Assembly: GCA_032358255.1 (NCBI GenBank)
Contig: JAULBX010027550.1
Location: forward strand, 1-36,106
Length of the DNA: 36,106 nt
Direction: 5' to 3'
From: Heterotrichella gracilis
Lineage: Eukaryota > Sar > Xanthophyceae > Tribonematales > Xanthonemataceae
In this document: piece after piece, positions 1 through 10,521 of the stretch
Position numbering within the stretch: position 1 is the stretch's first letter
Layout of the letters: each line of letters begins with the position of its first letter
Made by a program: the position numbers and the translations under genes
Notes under the pieces: generated by a model
The model's input: only the letters and a program-made list of their open reading frames with translations
Database searches by the model: none
Told to the model about the DNA's origin: nothing

Positions 1-574
1 CTGAGAGCGTTGAGTTGATGGCCCATTTGGTGGCTTTGAACATTTGGTCATATGTGTACTCTGGGTTACACTGGCCTAACCTGGTCCAGACGTGTTTGTA
101 TGCGTCATGGCGTGCGCCAAAGAGGGTATCCTCTTTGTAGGCTGAGCAGTACTGGGGGATAGTATGAGAGTGGTTGAGAGGGGAGGCAAACCACTCCATT
201 TCAGTGGAAAAGGATTGGGTAATTGCCCGCATGAGGTCCGGTGGTGTTGCCCAGTGATTATGCATGTCAGTGGTGTGATTGTGTTCCCTGTAGCCTGTTT
301 TGTAGCGTGTGAGGAGCTGGTAGTGGTGGGTTGGGAACGGAGTTGCAGAGTTCGAAGGCTGTCTAGTAGCCATGTAATCATTGTGCAGGCTGGTGAGCGT
401 GGTGGTGGAGATTTGGAAGAGATGGTGGCCTGTGGGAGCGTATAAGTGGGAGAGGCACAAACCTTGAAGGGTTTGTGCTGGTATCGGTGCGGATGCCGTT
501 AGCGCCTGTTGGCTCAATGTCCAGGTCAGGGTTGATTTCCGCTGTTTCAATTTGAAGAGAGTAATCAGGGTTGT
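1..574 (-). mobile_element. Partial ORF with PCIF1-like methyltransferase motif, probably from a mobile element
   Basis: A minus-strand frame is open from a TAG at 575-577 to the left edge, about 191 codons. It is the best coding frame here; its first in-frame Met is at 373. Visible motifs in order are HHYQLLTRYKTGYRE, WATPPDLMRAI, EWFASPLNHS, QYCSAYKEDTLFGARHDAY and CNPEYTYDQMFKATKWAI. The FASPLN...YCSA...FG series resembles the signature of PCIF1-type (CAPAM-like) adenosine methyltransferases, which also occur in algal repeat-derived proteins. The catalytic NPPF motif expected further on would lie beyond the edge. No start codon fits the N-terminal part, so this is probably the continuation of the overlapping upstream frame (378-806) after a frameshift or unseen intron. 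The family call comes from remembered motifs only. A reverse transcriptase or other element protein remains possible. Confidence 0.45.
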
Positions 575-806
575 CTAGGATTGGCTGGAAAGCCTTGATG
601 TAAGGGGTGGTGGTAATTTTTGTGTCTCTGGGTGGGGACCTGCTGGGGCTGTCAGGGTGGATCTGGGGTGCCGCATGGGGACTCAGCCGTCTACAGAACA
701 ACTGGAAAGCGTGGAGTTGGTCATGGGTGGCCAGGGGGTATTTCCTTGTGAATTCAGGGGTGGTGAGCAAGGACATGTGAATTAATTTATCTAAATTAAT
801 GGACAT
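378..806 (-). pseudogene. Upstream half of the same element-like coding region, in a different frame
   Basis: This 142-codon ORF begins MSINLDKL and contains a convincing stretch (PYIKAFQPILDNPDYSLQIE, then INPDLDIEPTGANG). Past about position 480 it turns into Pro/His-rich sequence typical of a wrong frame, while the overlapping frame (574 to 1) becomes protein-like. The second frame is offset by +1 (equivalently -2) along the minus strand. Together they look like one protein interrupted by a single-base change somewhere in about 430-520, though a very short intron or programmed shift is not excluded. I do not recognise the N-terminal domain. The break suggests an inactive element copy. Confidence 0.4.
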
Positions 807-1644
807 TTAGGTACTCATTGATTTATTATGATATTGTCATTGAGCTCTTGCCCGCCAAATATTTGTGGAACTGTCTGTGAAATTGAATGTATTATACTGC
901 AGTCACTGTGTGATTCTTGAGGCATTTAGTGGCCACTAGCGTAGCACAATCATTCGGATAGTTTGAAGGTGTAATGTTAACATCGGTGACGATGTGATGA
1001 TCATACGGTATACATAAATGATAACCGGCAGTCTGAAAGGTAACCCTTAAAGGTAAACTTAAACGATTACCGGCAGTTTGAAAGGTAACCCTCAAAGTTT
1101 GCATATGTTACATGCAATGCAAGGTATTTCACATGGCATGCCCACGCATGATGCTCGGGCCAGGCCAGCTGGCGTGAACCATGTATGGGCCATGGATTAT
1201 GCTCCTATAGGTATAGGTATTCACGTACGTCACCGTGTCTACGATAGTCTTAACATGGGCCATTTGAATTCGCAGCAGTCACCGGCATGCCATGCGTAGG
1301 CCCCATGCTCTGCATTAGCCTGGTTCCGACTGGGTTCAATGACCGCCAGTTTGAAACTTTGGAGGAAACCCCTACGCAACCCCGGTATCGCATACGGCCA
1401 GGCCAGGCAATGTGCGCCAACCTGCCAATTGATCCAACTTCAAGGTGCACCATGCATGGGTCACAATGGGTCGGTTGATTAGAATGCGTGCTGACTGCCG
1501 CTGCTGCATAGAGACCATTATCCGCAACATCCGCAGTATATACGTCAGTACCATCCATGCCACTGCCTCCCTCACCACCCATGCTGACGCACACGCTCCC
1601 ACCCAGCCGCCATCTGCCCACCTAGCACCGGGCCCCTCCCCCCC
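807..1644. other. Intergenic stretch without a recognised gene
   Basis: This stretch separates the left-edge element from the 3' end of the bL9 gene. It is AT-richer at 807-1100 and holds the repeat described separately. Short ORFs on both strands here have no recognisable motif and look random. A TTACA at 1108-1112 (TGTAA on the minus strand) is about 530 bases past the bL9 stop, so it is only a weak poly(A) candidate. Confidence 0.5.
1023..1097 (+). repeat. Two-copy direct repeat, 45-bp period
   Basis: A 30-base unit with core ACCGGCAGTYTGAAAGGTAA is present at about 1023-1052 and 1068-1097 with roughly three mismatches. A third diverged relative (ACCGCCAGTTTGAAA...) lies at about 1342-1370. 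The units might be remnants of a tandem satellite or of the end of a mobile element. Confidence 0.7.
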
Positions 1645-3253
1645 TCACTTTGCCATGGCCACCAGCCCCACCATGAGCTCCGGCGTGGCCCCCTGCGGCC
1701 CCGCCATGCGCAGCGGCACAAAGTACTCCCCGGTGGCCGACAGCGCCTGCGGCAGGTCCAGCAGCGCCTCCTCCATCACGATGCTCAGCTGCGCGCGCAC
1801 CGCTGTGCAGATGGCGCTGCGGTCCACCGGCTCCCCCGTCATGGCGCCCCCCTCATCCACCTTCACCTTGATCATCTGCAAGGGGGGTGGGGGGGAGGGA
1901 GGGTGTGAGAGGGGATGCAATGGGGAAGGGAGGGATGCAAGGGGATGCAAGGGCCCGTCCACCTTCACCTTGATCATCTGCAAGGGTGGTGGGGAGGGTG
2001 GTGTGTTAGAGGATCAGGCAAGGGTGCTGAGGTGCAGTAAGAGGTGCACCACGCGGACAGTGCCTGATGATCCCCAAGGGGTGTGGCGTGTACATGTGGC
2101 CTGTGCATGTGACCTGTGCATGTGGCCTGTGCATGTGACCTGCTGCTCGGCAGTCGATGGCAAAGCAGGGGGGGGAAGAGTAGGCGGCGCAGGGGGCGGG
2201 CACAGCAGGGCGGGCAGGGCGGGATGCACACAGGCATGCTGGGCTCAGTATTAACCCGACAGGTATAGCCGGGCCAGCACACCTCACAGGCTAGTGCAGA
2301 TGTCTAGGCAGGATCATGCCCACAGGGCAAGGGTGCTACACGCACCCTCCTGCCCACTGCATGTTCTCCCCTGGCCATTGTGCCCATCCAGCAATGACCC
2401 CCCCCCCACACACACCGCCCGCCCTCCATTGTCCCACCACTCACCACTGGCACATTTGTGAGCTTGGCCATGACGGCCTCCAGCTGGCGCGCCTCGTTGT
2501 CCCCCCGCGTCTCACGCACCATGTCAGACTGGACGCCAAAAACCTCCTGCGGGGTGGAGGGGGTGGATGGGGTGTGTTCGAGAGGTGGTGCGGGCCAGGC
2601 TTGTGGGCGGCAGTGGCGCGAGGCCAATATGGGAAACTATATGCAGCAGGACAACAGCACAATAATCGAGCACCCGCCCAGTGTCCCGCCTGCTCCTTGT
2701 GCCCCCCTCCCTCCCTGGCCCCCTCCGCACCTGGTTGACCTTGCCCCTGAACCTGGGCACGGGCGCCGCCATCCTGCGCGGGAACAGGAAGTTGCGTGCG
2801 TACCCTGGGCTCACGCGGCAGGCACGGCCAGCGGCGCCAAGGTTGGTGACCTCCTGCGGCAGGGGGGGTGGGTGGGTGTGGATGTGGGTGTGGATGTGGT
2901 GTCGATGGGGGCAGCAGGGGTTTGATGTGCCGGCACCCACCACACGCTCCTGTTGCGGCGCGGCCTGTGTAGGGTACTACCAGGGGTGGAGAATAGTGCT
3001 GGACTCCAGAAGGGGGAGGGGGCTCAAAGTGCCCGCAGTGGGGTGGGTACCAAGCAACCAACGTTTAAGTGTGATTCCAGTGCTCATAAACCCTATGCTT
3101 GTGGTGGTCAATATGAGTACAGGCTGTTCAGGTTCAAGTGGTTACCTGTCTCAGCATAATGGGCAGCTTAGGCTTGGTGCGCTTGCCCCGCTGCGTGGTG
3201 TACCACAGCAGTTGCCGGGCAGATACCTCGCATGCCTTGCGCCACCGCTGCAT
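1645..3253 (-). CDS. Ribosomal protein bL9, probably mitochondrial (4 exons, 187 aa)
   Basis: A large-subunit ribosomal protein of the bacterial L9 family, which binds 23S-type rRNA. Minus-strand exons are 3146-3253, 2731-2853, 2445-2546 and 1645-1875, all with GT-AG introns in phase 0. The N-terminal L9 domain is clear in exon 2: EVTNLGAAGRACRV followed by the family hallmark SPGYARNFLFPRRMA (residues about 37-66). The C-terminal domain ends LSATGEYFVPLRM...VGLVAMAK. Residues 1-27 (MQRWRKACEV...RGKRTK) are basic and nearly free of acid, like a mitochondrial presequence, hence the mitochondrial rather than plastid call. A longer N-terminus is possible: the frame is open upstream from about 3293 (SKWLGRVCEPTSA), behind a possible splice acceptor. 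Its 5' end faces the RNase gene. Intron 3 contains a copy of the start of exon 4. Confidence 0.85.
1857..1983 (-). repeat. Duplicated 5' end of bL9 exon 4 inside intron 3
   Basis: The bases encoding MIKVKVD, together with the preceding CTTGCAG acceptor, occur at about 1857-1882 (true exon 4 start) and again at about 1957-1983, roughly 100 bases upstream in intron 3. The copies match almost exactly over about 26 bases and then diverge. The frame is open from the upstream copy into the real exon. Use of the upstream acceptor would therefore insert a Pro/Leu-rich segment of about 34 residues instead of truncating the protein. Confidence 0.8.
2093..2142 (+). repeat. 13-bp minisatellite in bL9 intron 3
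   Basis: Almost four tandem copies of CATGTGRCCTGTG, with R alternating G, A, G, A so that the higher-order unit is 26 bp. It lies wholly inside intron 3 of the bL9 gene. Confidence 0.85.
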
Positions 3254-3949
3254 GGCTGAGGTGGGCTCACAGACACGCCCCAACCACTTGCTGAGTGTAG
3301 TTTATTGCAGAGGGGGAGGCAAGACGGTGTGTCAGCAACACCGAAGGGGCCCCATTACAGCGGCTGCCACAGTGCTGGTGGCGCCAGTAACTGGGTGGTG
3401 TGCGTGTGACGCCTAGGGAGAAGGGAGGTCCGTCACTAGCTGAGGTTAAGCTTTGAGTGTGGGACTGTGCTGGCTCACACTGAAGGGTGTTATGCTGGGG
3501 TGGCTCGTTGGCATGGGCACAATACATGCATATCTGGCTAGCTGCATGCATGCATCAATAAAAAACAAGGACGCCACAAGAGAGAGCACTTCAAACAACT
3601 GCTGCAGCCCAGCAACCACAAACCAACAAACTGTAGAAACAAGCTGCAGACACAGGCAAATAACAGGTTGGCCAACTTCCAGCTCCCATTAACCTCCTCG
3701 TATCAATGGATGCCATATGCTCCCCCTTTACGCCACTCGCCATATATGCCCACCCTCTTTGAATGCGTTTCAAAAAGCACCCATCCTCGCCGCATCGGCT
3801 CCCGGCTGATACCAAGCTCCCCTGTCTATTCCAACGTGCATCACACACCTTTGCAGCCGCTGTGGGACGCCCCGTGCGCTCCTCGAGCCCCGCCGCACCT
3901 GTGGTGGTGGTGGTAGGGAGGCCATGGGGACCCCCCCGCCTCACAGATA
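3254..3949. promoter_or_regulatory. Divergent intergenic region between bL9 and RNase II genes
   Basis: About 700 bases separate the two start codons, which point away from each other, so the stretch must hold both 5' UTRs and promoters unless there are unseen 5' exons. I see no clear TATA box. The stretch holds an alternating GCATGCATGCAT run near 3543-3556 and a GT-rich (CCACCACCACC on minus) run at 3898-3916. Open frames here (for example minus 3591-3944) show no recognisable domain and are treated as chance. Confidence 0.45.
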
Positions 3950-6900
3950 ATGCGACGTAGCCTGCAACAATTGGCGCAGCAGGCCCTCCCGGCCCCCATG
4001 TCCGTCGCCGCCGCCATGGGCGTGGGGCGGGCGGTGCTGACCACCACCACCAGCTCCACCATCACCAACGCAGTGCGGGGGGTGCAAAAGCCCGGGGGCG
4101 GGGGTGACAGCAACAGCAAGGCGGGGGTGGGGACCAGCAAGCGAGGGGTGGCGGTGCAGGGGGTGCACGGCAGCTATGCAGGGGCGCTCAGGTCGTCAAC
4201 CCAGCCCGGGAACCGTGCCGGTGGTGGTGGTGGTGCCGGTGGTACTGCACCACCTCCCGAGACAGGTGCTCAGGCCACGGTGCCAGGCACAGGCGCAGGC
4301 CCACGGCGGGCAGTATGGCAGGCCAGTCCCAGGTGAGTGGGGGACATAGTGGTGCACCTGGCCTGCTGGTCATGTCCCCACACCAATAGCCATGTGGGCA
4401 TGGTGGTGTGTGCATCCCAGTGCTCAGCTGCTGCACCTGCACCTGCACCCCTGCAACCCCACTGATCACCCCGCCAGGCCAACCACCCAGCCACACCCGC
4501 ACTGTATGGGGTCCAGCGTACCCCCTACTCACCACCTCCCTTAAGACCACACCCGTCCACCTCACCACTCACCACACCACACCACACCTGCATCACACGC
4601 ACCCCACCGCATCTTACCACACCACACCCACCCACCCCCACCTCCCCACCCCCGATCCCTCCCCCCAGGCACCTGCGCGCCTTCTGCTCCGGGGCGCACA
4701 GCGGCAGCCTGGACCAGCTGAGCGAGACCAGCCTGGTGGAGTTCCGCAGCGGGGACTCCTCCCGCCTTGGGCTGGCGCTAGCCCCCCTCTCCCGCGCCAC
4801 ATGGACCATAGTGGACGAGAATGGCACCAAGCACTGTGTGAAGACCGCCAACATGCTGTATGTGCTCCCCGGGCGGAGCTACAACGAGGAGGATGTGGGC
4901 AAGGTGGTGCGCCAGGCGGGGGCGCTGGCTGACCCCGGCTTGGTGCAGCTTGCGTGGGAGGTGGCGCGCGATCAGCCCGCTGCGCTGCTGAGCATCGGCC
5001 AGGTGGCGGAGCTGCTGTACGCAAAGGCGGGGCCGGCAAACTGCTTTGCGGCGCACAGGTGGGGGGCCAGCACATGCGGGGGGGTGCTGCAGCTATTCTG
5101 ACTCCACGCCTGTGGCAGGGCAGACAGAGCTGTTTGCCAGTCTACTAGTTGGCCCCAGTATCCTCTACACGTGGCATGGCTGTATGGCGGCTTGAACACC
5201 ACCAGCGCTACAGCAGTCTTTCGTCAACCTAGCAAACGCACCCCCATCCCACTTGTCCCACCGTACACCGCCTAATCCCTTTACCCCACATATTTGCCCT
5301 ATCACACACATGCTTGGTTTCCATATCATTCTGTCTCACTCAAGCACCCCACTTTGCAAATTTTCCCTCCACCTGCACCCCTTTCCCCATACCCCATCCG
5401 TTTCAACCACCTTGCTCCCCCGCAGGCTGCTGTCCCAGGACCACACCTACTTCAAGCAAGCAGGGCGCATGCCCCCCCTGTACAAGCCACGCACGGAGGC
5501 GGAGGTGGCTGCAACGCTGGGCCAAGCAGCGGCCAAGGCAGCGGAGGTGGAAGCTGAGAGGGCCTTCCTGGCGCGGGTCAGGCTAGCCCAGGCGCTGCCA
5601 AGGGGGGACAAGCCTGCGGCTGCGGCGTGGAGCTCGGGGCCAGATGCGGGCCGTGTGGCTGCTGTGGAGGAGTACGCGCAGGGGCGGGCAGGGCCGGTGG
5701 AGCAGGCGGTGGCCATTCAGATCATGAACGCGCTCAAGGTGGGGGTGTGTGGGGGGAAGTGGGAGTGGGGGGGAAGGGCGGGTCTGGGTGGTGGTGTGTT
5801 GCGGGGTTGCTGACAAGTGCAGGGGTTGTTGCTGACAAGTGCAGGAATTGATTGGACGGGGGCGGAGACAAGGTGTGTTGCACATGGGGAGCAGCTGCAG
5901 GGCGATGGGCAAATGCAGTGGCTTGCATGCGGAGGAGGGTGCCCTGGCTTGAGGGCCCGATGCGCACAGGAGGGAATTGCAATGTCCCACCCATCAAAGC
6001 CCCCCCCTCCTCCTCTCTGCAGGTGAACCCCACCCCCAACGAGGCTGTGCGCCTGCTCCAGTCCATGGGCGCCTGGCTGCCCAACGTGCCCATTGCCCTG
6101 CACCGCGCGCACATCCAGCTTGCATTCACCCCCGACCAGGAGGCCATGGCGCAGCAGCTTGTAGACAACCCTCCTCCTGACCTGGACCAGGAGCTCAGGC
6201 ATGACCTCACGCATCTAAAGGTAGGGCGTAGGGCTTGGGTTGGGTGGGTGGGTGAATCACTGCATGGAGGGTGGGGGGTGCGGTGCATGGGGCTATTATG
6301 ATGGGACCCGTCCGGATCCATCTACCTCACTTGTGCATCCAATTTGCCACCCGCACCTACCACAAGCTTCGGTCTTGGTACATTGGTGCACACACCATGC
6401 GCTAGGTACTATACTACCCCGCAGCTGACAGCGCACCCATGCCACTACTGCTGGACACACCATACCATGCTCCCTCCCCCAGGTGTACACCATCGATGAC
6501 GCCACCACCGTTGAGGTTGATGACGGGTTGAGTGTGGAGTGGCTGGGGGATGGGCGGGTGCGGCTGTGGGTGCACATCGCAGACGCCACGCGCTGGGTGC
6601 CGCTGGGCCACCCGCTGGATCTTGAGGCCAGGAGGAGGACCAAGTCGATGTACCTGCCCACAGGTGGGTGATGGTGGTGGTGGTGGCGGTGGGGAAGGTG
6701 GCAGTGGCTTGGGCGGAGGCTTTGGTGGGGGTGGAGGACCATGTGTGGGGGCGGGCGGGGATGCCTCATGCAATGTGGCACATGTGGCATTGTAACCATG
6801 TAGCGCTGTGGCGCAGTGCCTACTTGCACTCCTGCCCATACCCCCATACCTCCTCCCCTCTCCTCAACCCCTTCCCCACTCCCCCCCCCCCCCAGGCCTG

Positions 6901-9320
6901 GTGACCATGTTCCCGCACAGCCTTGCCTCTGGCCCCATGTCCCTGCGCCTGCACACAACCTGCGCAGCAATGAGCGTGGGCGCGGTGCTTGGCCCTGATG
7001 GGTCCCTCACCGACCACGTCACCCTGCCCTCGCTGGTGCGCCCCAGCTGCCGCCTGACCTACGACGACACCGATGAGATGATGTGGCACGTGACGGAGGA
7101 GGAGGAACCGGAGATGGTGCACCTCATGCAGGTGGGTTTGGCGGGTGGCGGGTGGTGGGTGGGGGTTGCGCTGTGGGGGAGTGTGGGGGATTGGAGGGGC
7201 AGCATGTGCTTTGGGTGGCTGAAAGGGTGGGGGAATGGGGCAAGGGATGGAGGTAAACTGCATGGCTCTAGCTCTGCACTGATTAGTGGGACACAAATAT
7301 ATACAATCAATAGATTTCAATATATAAGCAGCGTACCAAATCATAAGGCCAACAGGGCAGCGAGGCTGCATATGCATGCGGCATGGTTGGTGGCATGGCA
7401 TCCCATGCAACTGATGGCTGGATAGTCGAGACGTCACAGCTTGGATGGCATTCTGGCTTGAAAAAAGTATAGTTTGGGCAAGGGTGCCTGACGATCTCCC
7501 CACCCCCCCCCTTCAGGCTGCAGAGCTGCGCCGGCGGTGGCGCCAGTCCCAGGGCTGCGTTGAGATCCACATGCCCGAGGCCTCCATCAAGGTGAGCGAG
7601 GCGCACACCGACAGCCCGCGCGTGGACATTGAGACCATGGACCAGCATGAGTCGCGGTCCAGGCAGATGGTGGCGGAGATGATGATTTTGGCGGGGGAGG
7701 TGGCTGGGAGGACAGGTGGGGGGTGGCTGGGGGTGGGCAGTCGGTAGTGCAGCTCAAGGTGCAAGAGAGGCTTCCAATCTTGCACCATCGTCTGCCATCT
7801 CAGCTCTTGCGGGCTTTCAAAGAAGTATCCTAAGAGCCTGAGTACCCCATATACAGATGTATTGAACATGGGACAAGACAAATTGCTGTATCTTTGGGCC
7901 CCTGGTCAATAGCATACCTTTTATTGTGCATGGTCATGGGATCAGTGATCCTGGATCATTCCTCTCCACCCTTCGGGAACAACTTCCAACCTATCCCACC
8001 GCCCGCAGGTGCCGCCGCCGGCGTGTGCCTCCCCTACCGCGGCCAGCTAGACCCCGTGCTACCCACGGCCGAAGAGCTTGACCTGGTGCCCGAGGGGCCC
8101 TGCCGCGCAGTCATGCTGCGCTCGCGCATGACCCGGGGGGTGCTGGCCACGGGCGGGCCGCTCCGCCACGCCAGCCTGGGCCTGGGCGCCTACGTGCAGT
8201 TCACCTCGCCCATCAGGCGCTACACAGACATGCTGGCGCACTACCAGATCAAGGTAGGGGCGCAGGATTGGGCCACAGTGCAGGGCTGCACCTTGCGGCT
8301 GTGGGTGCAAGGTACTGGTGCTGCACTGCTCATGCCATGTAACGGGGAAGGGTGGTCTGGTGGGGTGTGGGGTGGGCAAAACAAACCTGGGGCCTGGTGT
8401 GGCGGCAGCTGCATGCTGGTGGTGCCCCTAGAGCCACATGCCCTGGCCTGAGAGTGGTTTGCTGTAGCACACATATGGGGAGGGTACAGGGTACATGGCG
8501 TCAACACCCCATGTGAAGTGTAGCTGGTGCACACAGCACCTTCCACCTGGCGGCATCCCCTCGCACCTCGCCCTTTGCCCTGTCCACGCATGCTGGCACC
8601 CACATCACCCACTCCCCGCCCCCCACCCCTCAGGCCGTGCTGCGCGGCGAGCTGCCCCCCTTTGCCCCCGGCGACCTTGAGCAGGTGATTGACGCCGTGG
8701 GCACCGAGGCGCGGCGCATGACTGGCGTGGAGCGCGACGTGTCCAACTACTGGGTGGCAGAGTACTTCCGGCAGGCAGTGGAGGAGCACGTGGAGCGCAC
8801 ATGGCCCGCGCTGCTGCTCAGCTGGATCAGGCAGGACACAGGTGGGTGCAGTGGGTGGGTGGGGTTGATTAGTTGCTTTTGCGCGGCGCCATGCCCATGC
8901 ATGTTTGCGCTGTCAACATGGCGTGGGATGGTTGGTGCAATGGAAACACAGTATAGCACGAGTAGCACGAGCGTCACCTCCACAAAATGCTGTCAGACTT
9001 TTGCAAGCACAGCCTTGGCGCAAGCCCCTTGCATTTCTGACACCTCCCCCCCCCTCCCCCTCCCCCCAGGCCTGGCGCGTGTGCTGCTTGTTGAGCTTGG
9101 CCTTGAGCTGACGGTGCGCGTGATGCGGCCCGCGGCAGTGGGCGAGCCGCTGCACCTCCAGTGCATGCAGGTGGACGTGCCCTCGGGGCTGGTGCGCCTT
9201 GAGGAGGCGTCGGCATGCCCCGCCAGGCCCCGCATGCCCGCAGTGCCGCCAGCCACCGGGGTGCGGTCCATCGAGGCGTGGGCAGAGGCTGCGCGGGTGC
9301 TGGACAGGGCGGCGGTGTGA
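3950..9320 (+). CDS. RNase II/R-family 3'-5' exoribonuclease, organelle type (10 exons, 867 aa)
   Basis: A hydrolytic 3'-5' exoribonuclease of the RNB superfamily, closest in motif to cyanobacterial and chloroplast enzymes that mature and degrade organelle RNA. Exons: 3950-4332, 4669-5058, 5426-5738, 6023-6220, 6483-6663, 6896-7131, 7517-7715, 8009-8253, 8634-8841, 9070-9320; phases all agree. Residues 1-128 are Ser/Thr/Gly/Ala-rich and acid-poor, consistent with an organelle transit peptide. An N-terminal domain (LVEFRSGDSS...WTIVDENG...LYVLPG) resembles that of cyanobacterial RNase II. The RNB core starts at 429 with TIDDATTVEVDDG (likely metal ligands D433, E439, D441, D442), then WVHIADATRWVPLGHPLD, MFPHSLASGPMSLR, RLTYDDTDEMM and the hallmark FTSPIRRYTDMLAH (698-711). 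The C-terminal 80 residues look S1-like. The start is the first ATG after an in-frame TAG. Mitochondrial versus plastid location is not resolved. Confidence 0.93.
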
Positions 9321-9329
9321 AGGGGGGAC

Positions 9330-9405
9330 GGGGATGGGTTTGGGGGGGCGTTTGGGGTTTTGGTTCGGGTTTGGGTTTGGGATGGAAGGGGTTGTTGGTT
9401 GGGTT
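9330..9405 (+). other. G-rich tract, possible G-quadruplex
   Basis: Directly after the RNase stop the plus strand has at least five runs of three or more G separated by short T-rich spacers, including GGGTTTGGGTTTGGGATGG. As transcribed 3' UTR it could fold into an RNA quadruplex. It resembles a degenerate telomere-like array, but the unit is TTTGGG with irregular spacing, not the algal TTTTAGGG. Confidence 0.6.
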
Positions 9406-9747
9406 GGTGTGGGGACATCTGGGTGTGGGGCCTGCCTCCCCATCACGGGTTTGGGGGGCAGTGTGCTGGAAGGGGATGGGAGGGTCGTGCATGGAGTCTA
9501 ATGGGGAGGTTGGGTGGGAGGGATGGGAAGTTGGGGGCCTGTTCTGCCTTCCCGCTTAAGGAGGTATTGGGGCAGACAGCCAAGCTTGTAGCTAGGCAGG
9601 CAAGCCCTGTTTTAAAAACCCCGTTGTTCAACTTACAGTAATGCGGCCCATTGTGCCTTCAAGGTTATTGTACTCTCGGTAACATATTCTTCCCTGTTGC
9701 CATTTCTTCACGGGTTTAACTTCCTGGGCCAGTGGCGTCAGTGGGCT

Positions 9748-9752
9748 TGTAA
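9748..9752 (+). terminator. Candidate TGTAA poly(A) signal for the RNase gene
   Basis: TGTAA is the usual poly(A) signal in chlorophycean algae. This is the first one seen after the RNase stop, giving a 3' UTR of about 440-450 bases. One pentamer is weak evidence. Confidence 0.4.
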
Positions 9753-10521
9753 GGGGCGCAATTCTTTTCGTGGATTCGAATGGAAATTTGGAGGCCAATT
9801 GCTGCTCAGCACCCGCATTTGAGGCCAAGCATTGTGGCAAGCATTGCATCGGGTTGAAGCCTTGTTGCGTACCAAGCGCCCAACCCGAATGCTGGCTGGG
9901 CCAGACACTGTTGACAAGTGCTGTATTTGGGCTGCCTTATATCCAAAATTGCCAACCTGATCGAGGGTGTAGGCTGGGTAGGGTTTGCAGACAGGTGGCG
10001 CCCTCCCCGTGACTCCTCAGGGGGAGTACCATGCGAGGGGAGACGAAGCTAGAGTGCTCTAGACCTCGGCTTGCGCGAAGCTGTGCCACTCTTGTACTTC
10101 AAGTCCCAACCACGACTTGTTGAAACGCCAGTTTTCGCCGTAGCCTCGTTGACGAGGCCCTCGCCCCCCTCTGACCATCACACCATCTTTGCGGCAGCTG
10201 TTTGGGGTGGCGTGCTTTGCCGAAAGGATCATCACCTCATTGGGCGCTAGCATGCCATGACCTCGGTAGACACCACTTGAGCAGGGTTGCTGCTGCGCGT
10301 GCGCCTAGCTTTGCCTCTGTGCACCAAACCGAGGGCTTTGGATTGCCACGGTCCGCAGCTCCCTTGGGGTGCAGCAGCCCCTTTTGGCCCCCACCCCATC
10401 CAGGCACCGTATCTGTTAGTAAAACCAGCAACAAAAGCACTGGTCCAATACCTTCGTGTCAAGTAGCCACAGGCAGGCGAATCGGCTTCCTCGAGTGGGT
10501 GGCAAGCACTTTTCCGCAGCC

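Larger units (their letters stand above)
9321..10521. other. RNase 3' flank and upstream region of the first SnRK2 gene
   Basis: No gene recognised. It begins with a very G-rich 3' UTR-like stretch. A TGTAA at 9748-9752, 428 bases after the RNase stop, is the best poly(A) candidate. About 10000-10520 precedes the first kinase start and presumably holds its promoter, but no clear TATA box or other element is visible. ORFs here (such as plus 10202-10717) overlap the kinase in another frame and lack motifs. Confidence 0.45.

Noticed and set aside
2060..2090. Hammerhead-ribozyme-like CTGATGA followed by a CCCCAAGGGG stem
   Set aside because: The conserved GAAA after stem II is missing and no matching stems I and III are visible.
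3591..4140. Minus-strand ORFs overlapping the RNase 5' exon
   Set aside because: They are antisense to the RNase first exon or lie in the promoter and consist of low-complexity Pro/Val/Ala runs.
9340..9400. Telomere-like array
   Set aside because: The unit is irregular TTTGGG/TTTTGG and lacks the A of TTTTAGGG; it lies directly behind a gene and is better described as a G-rich tract.
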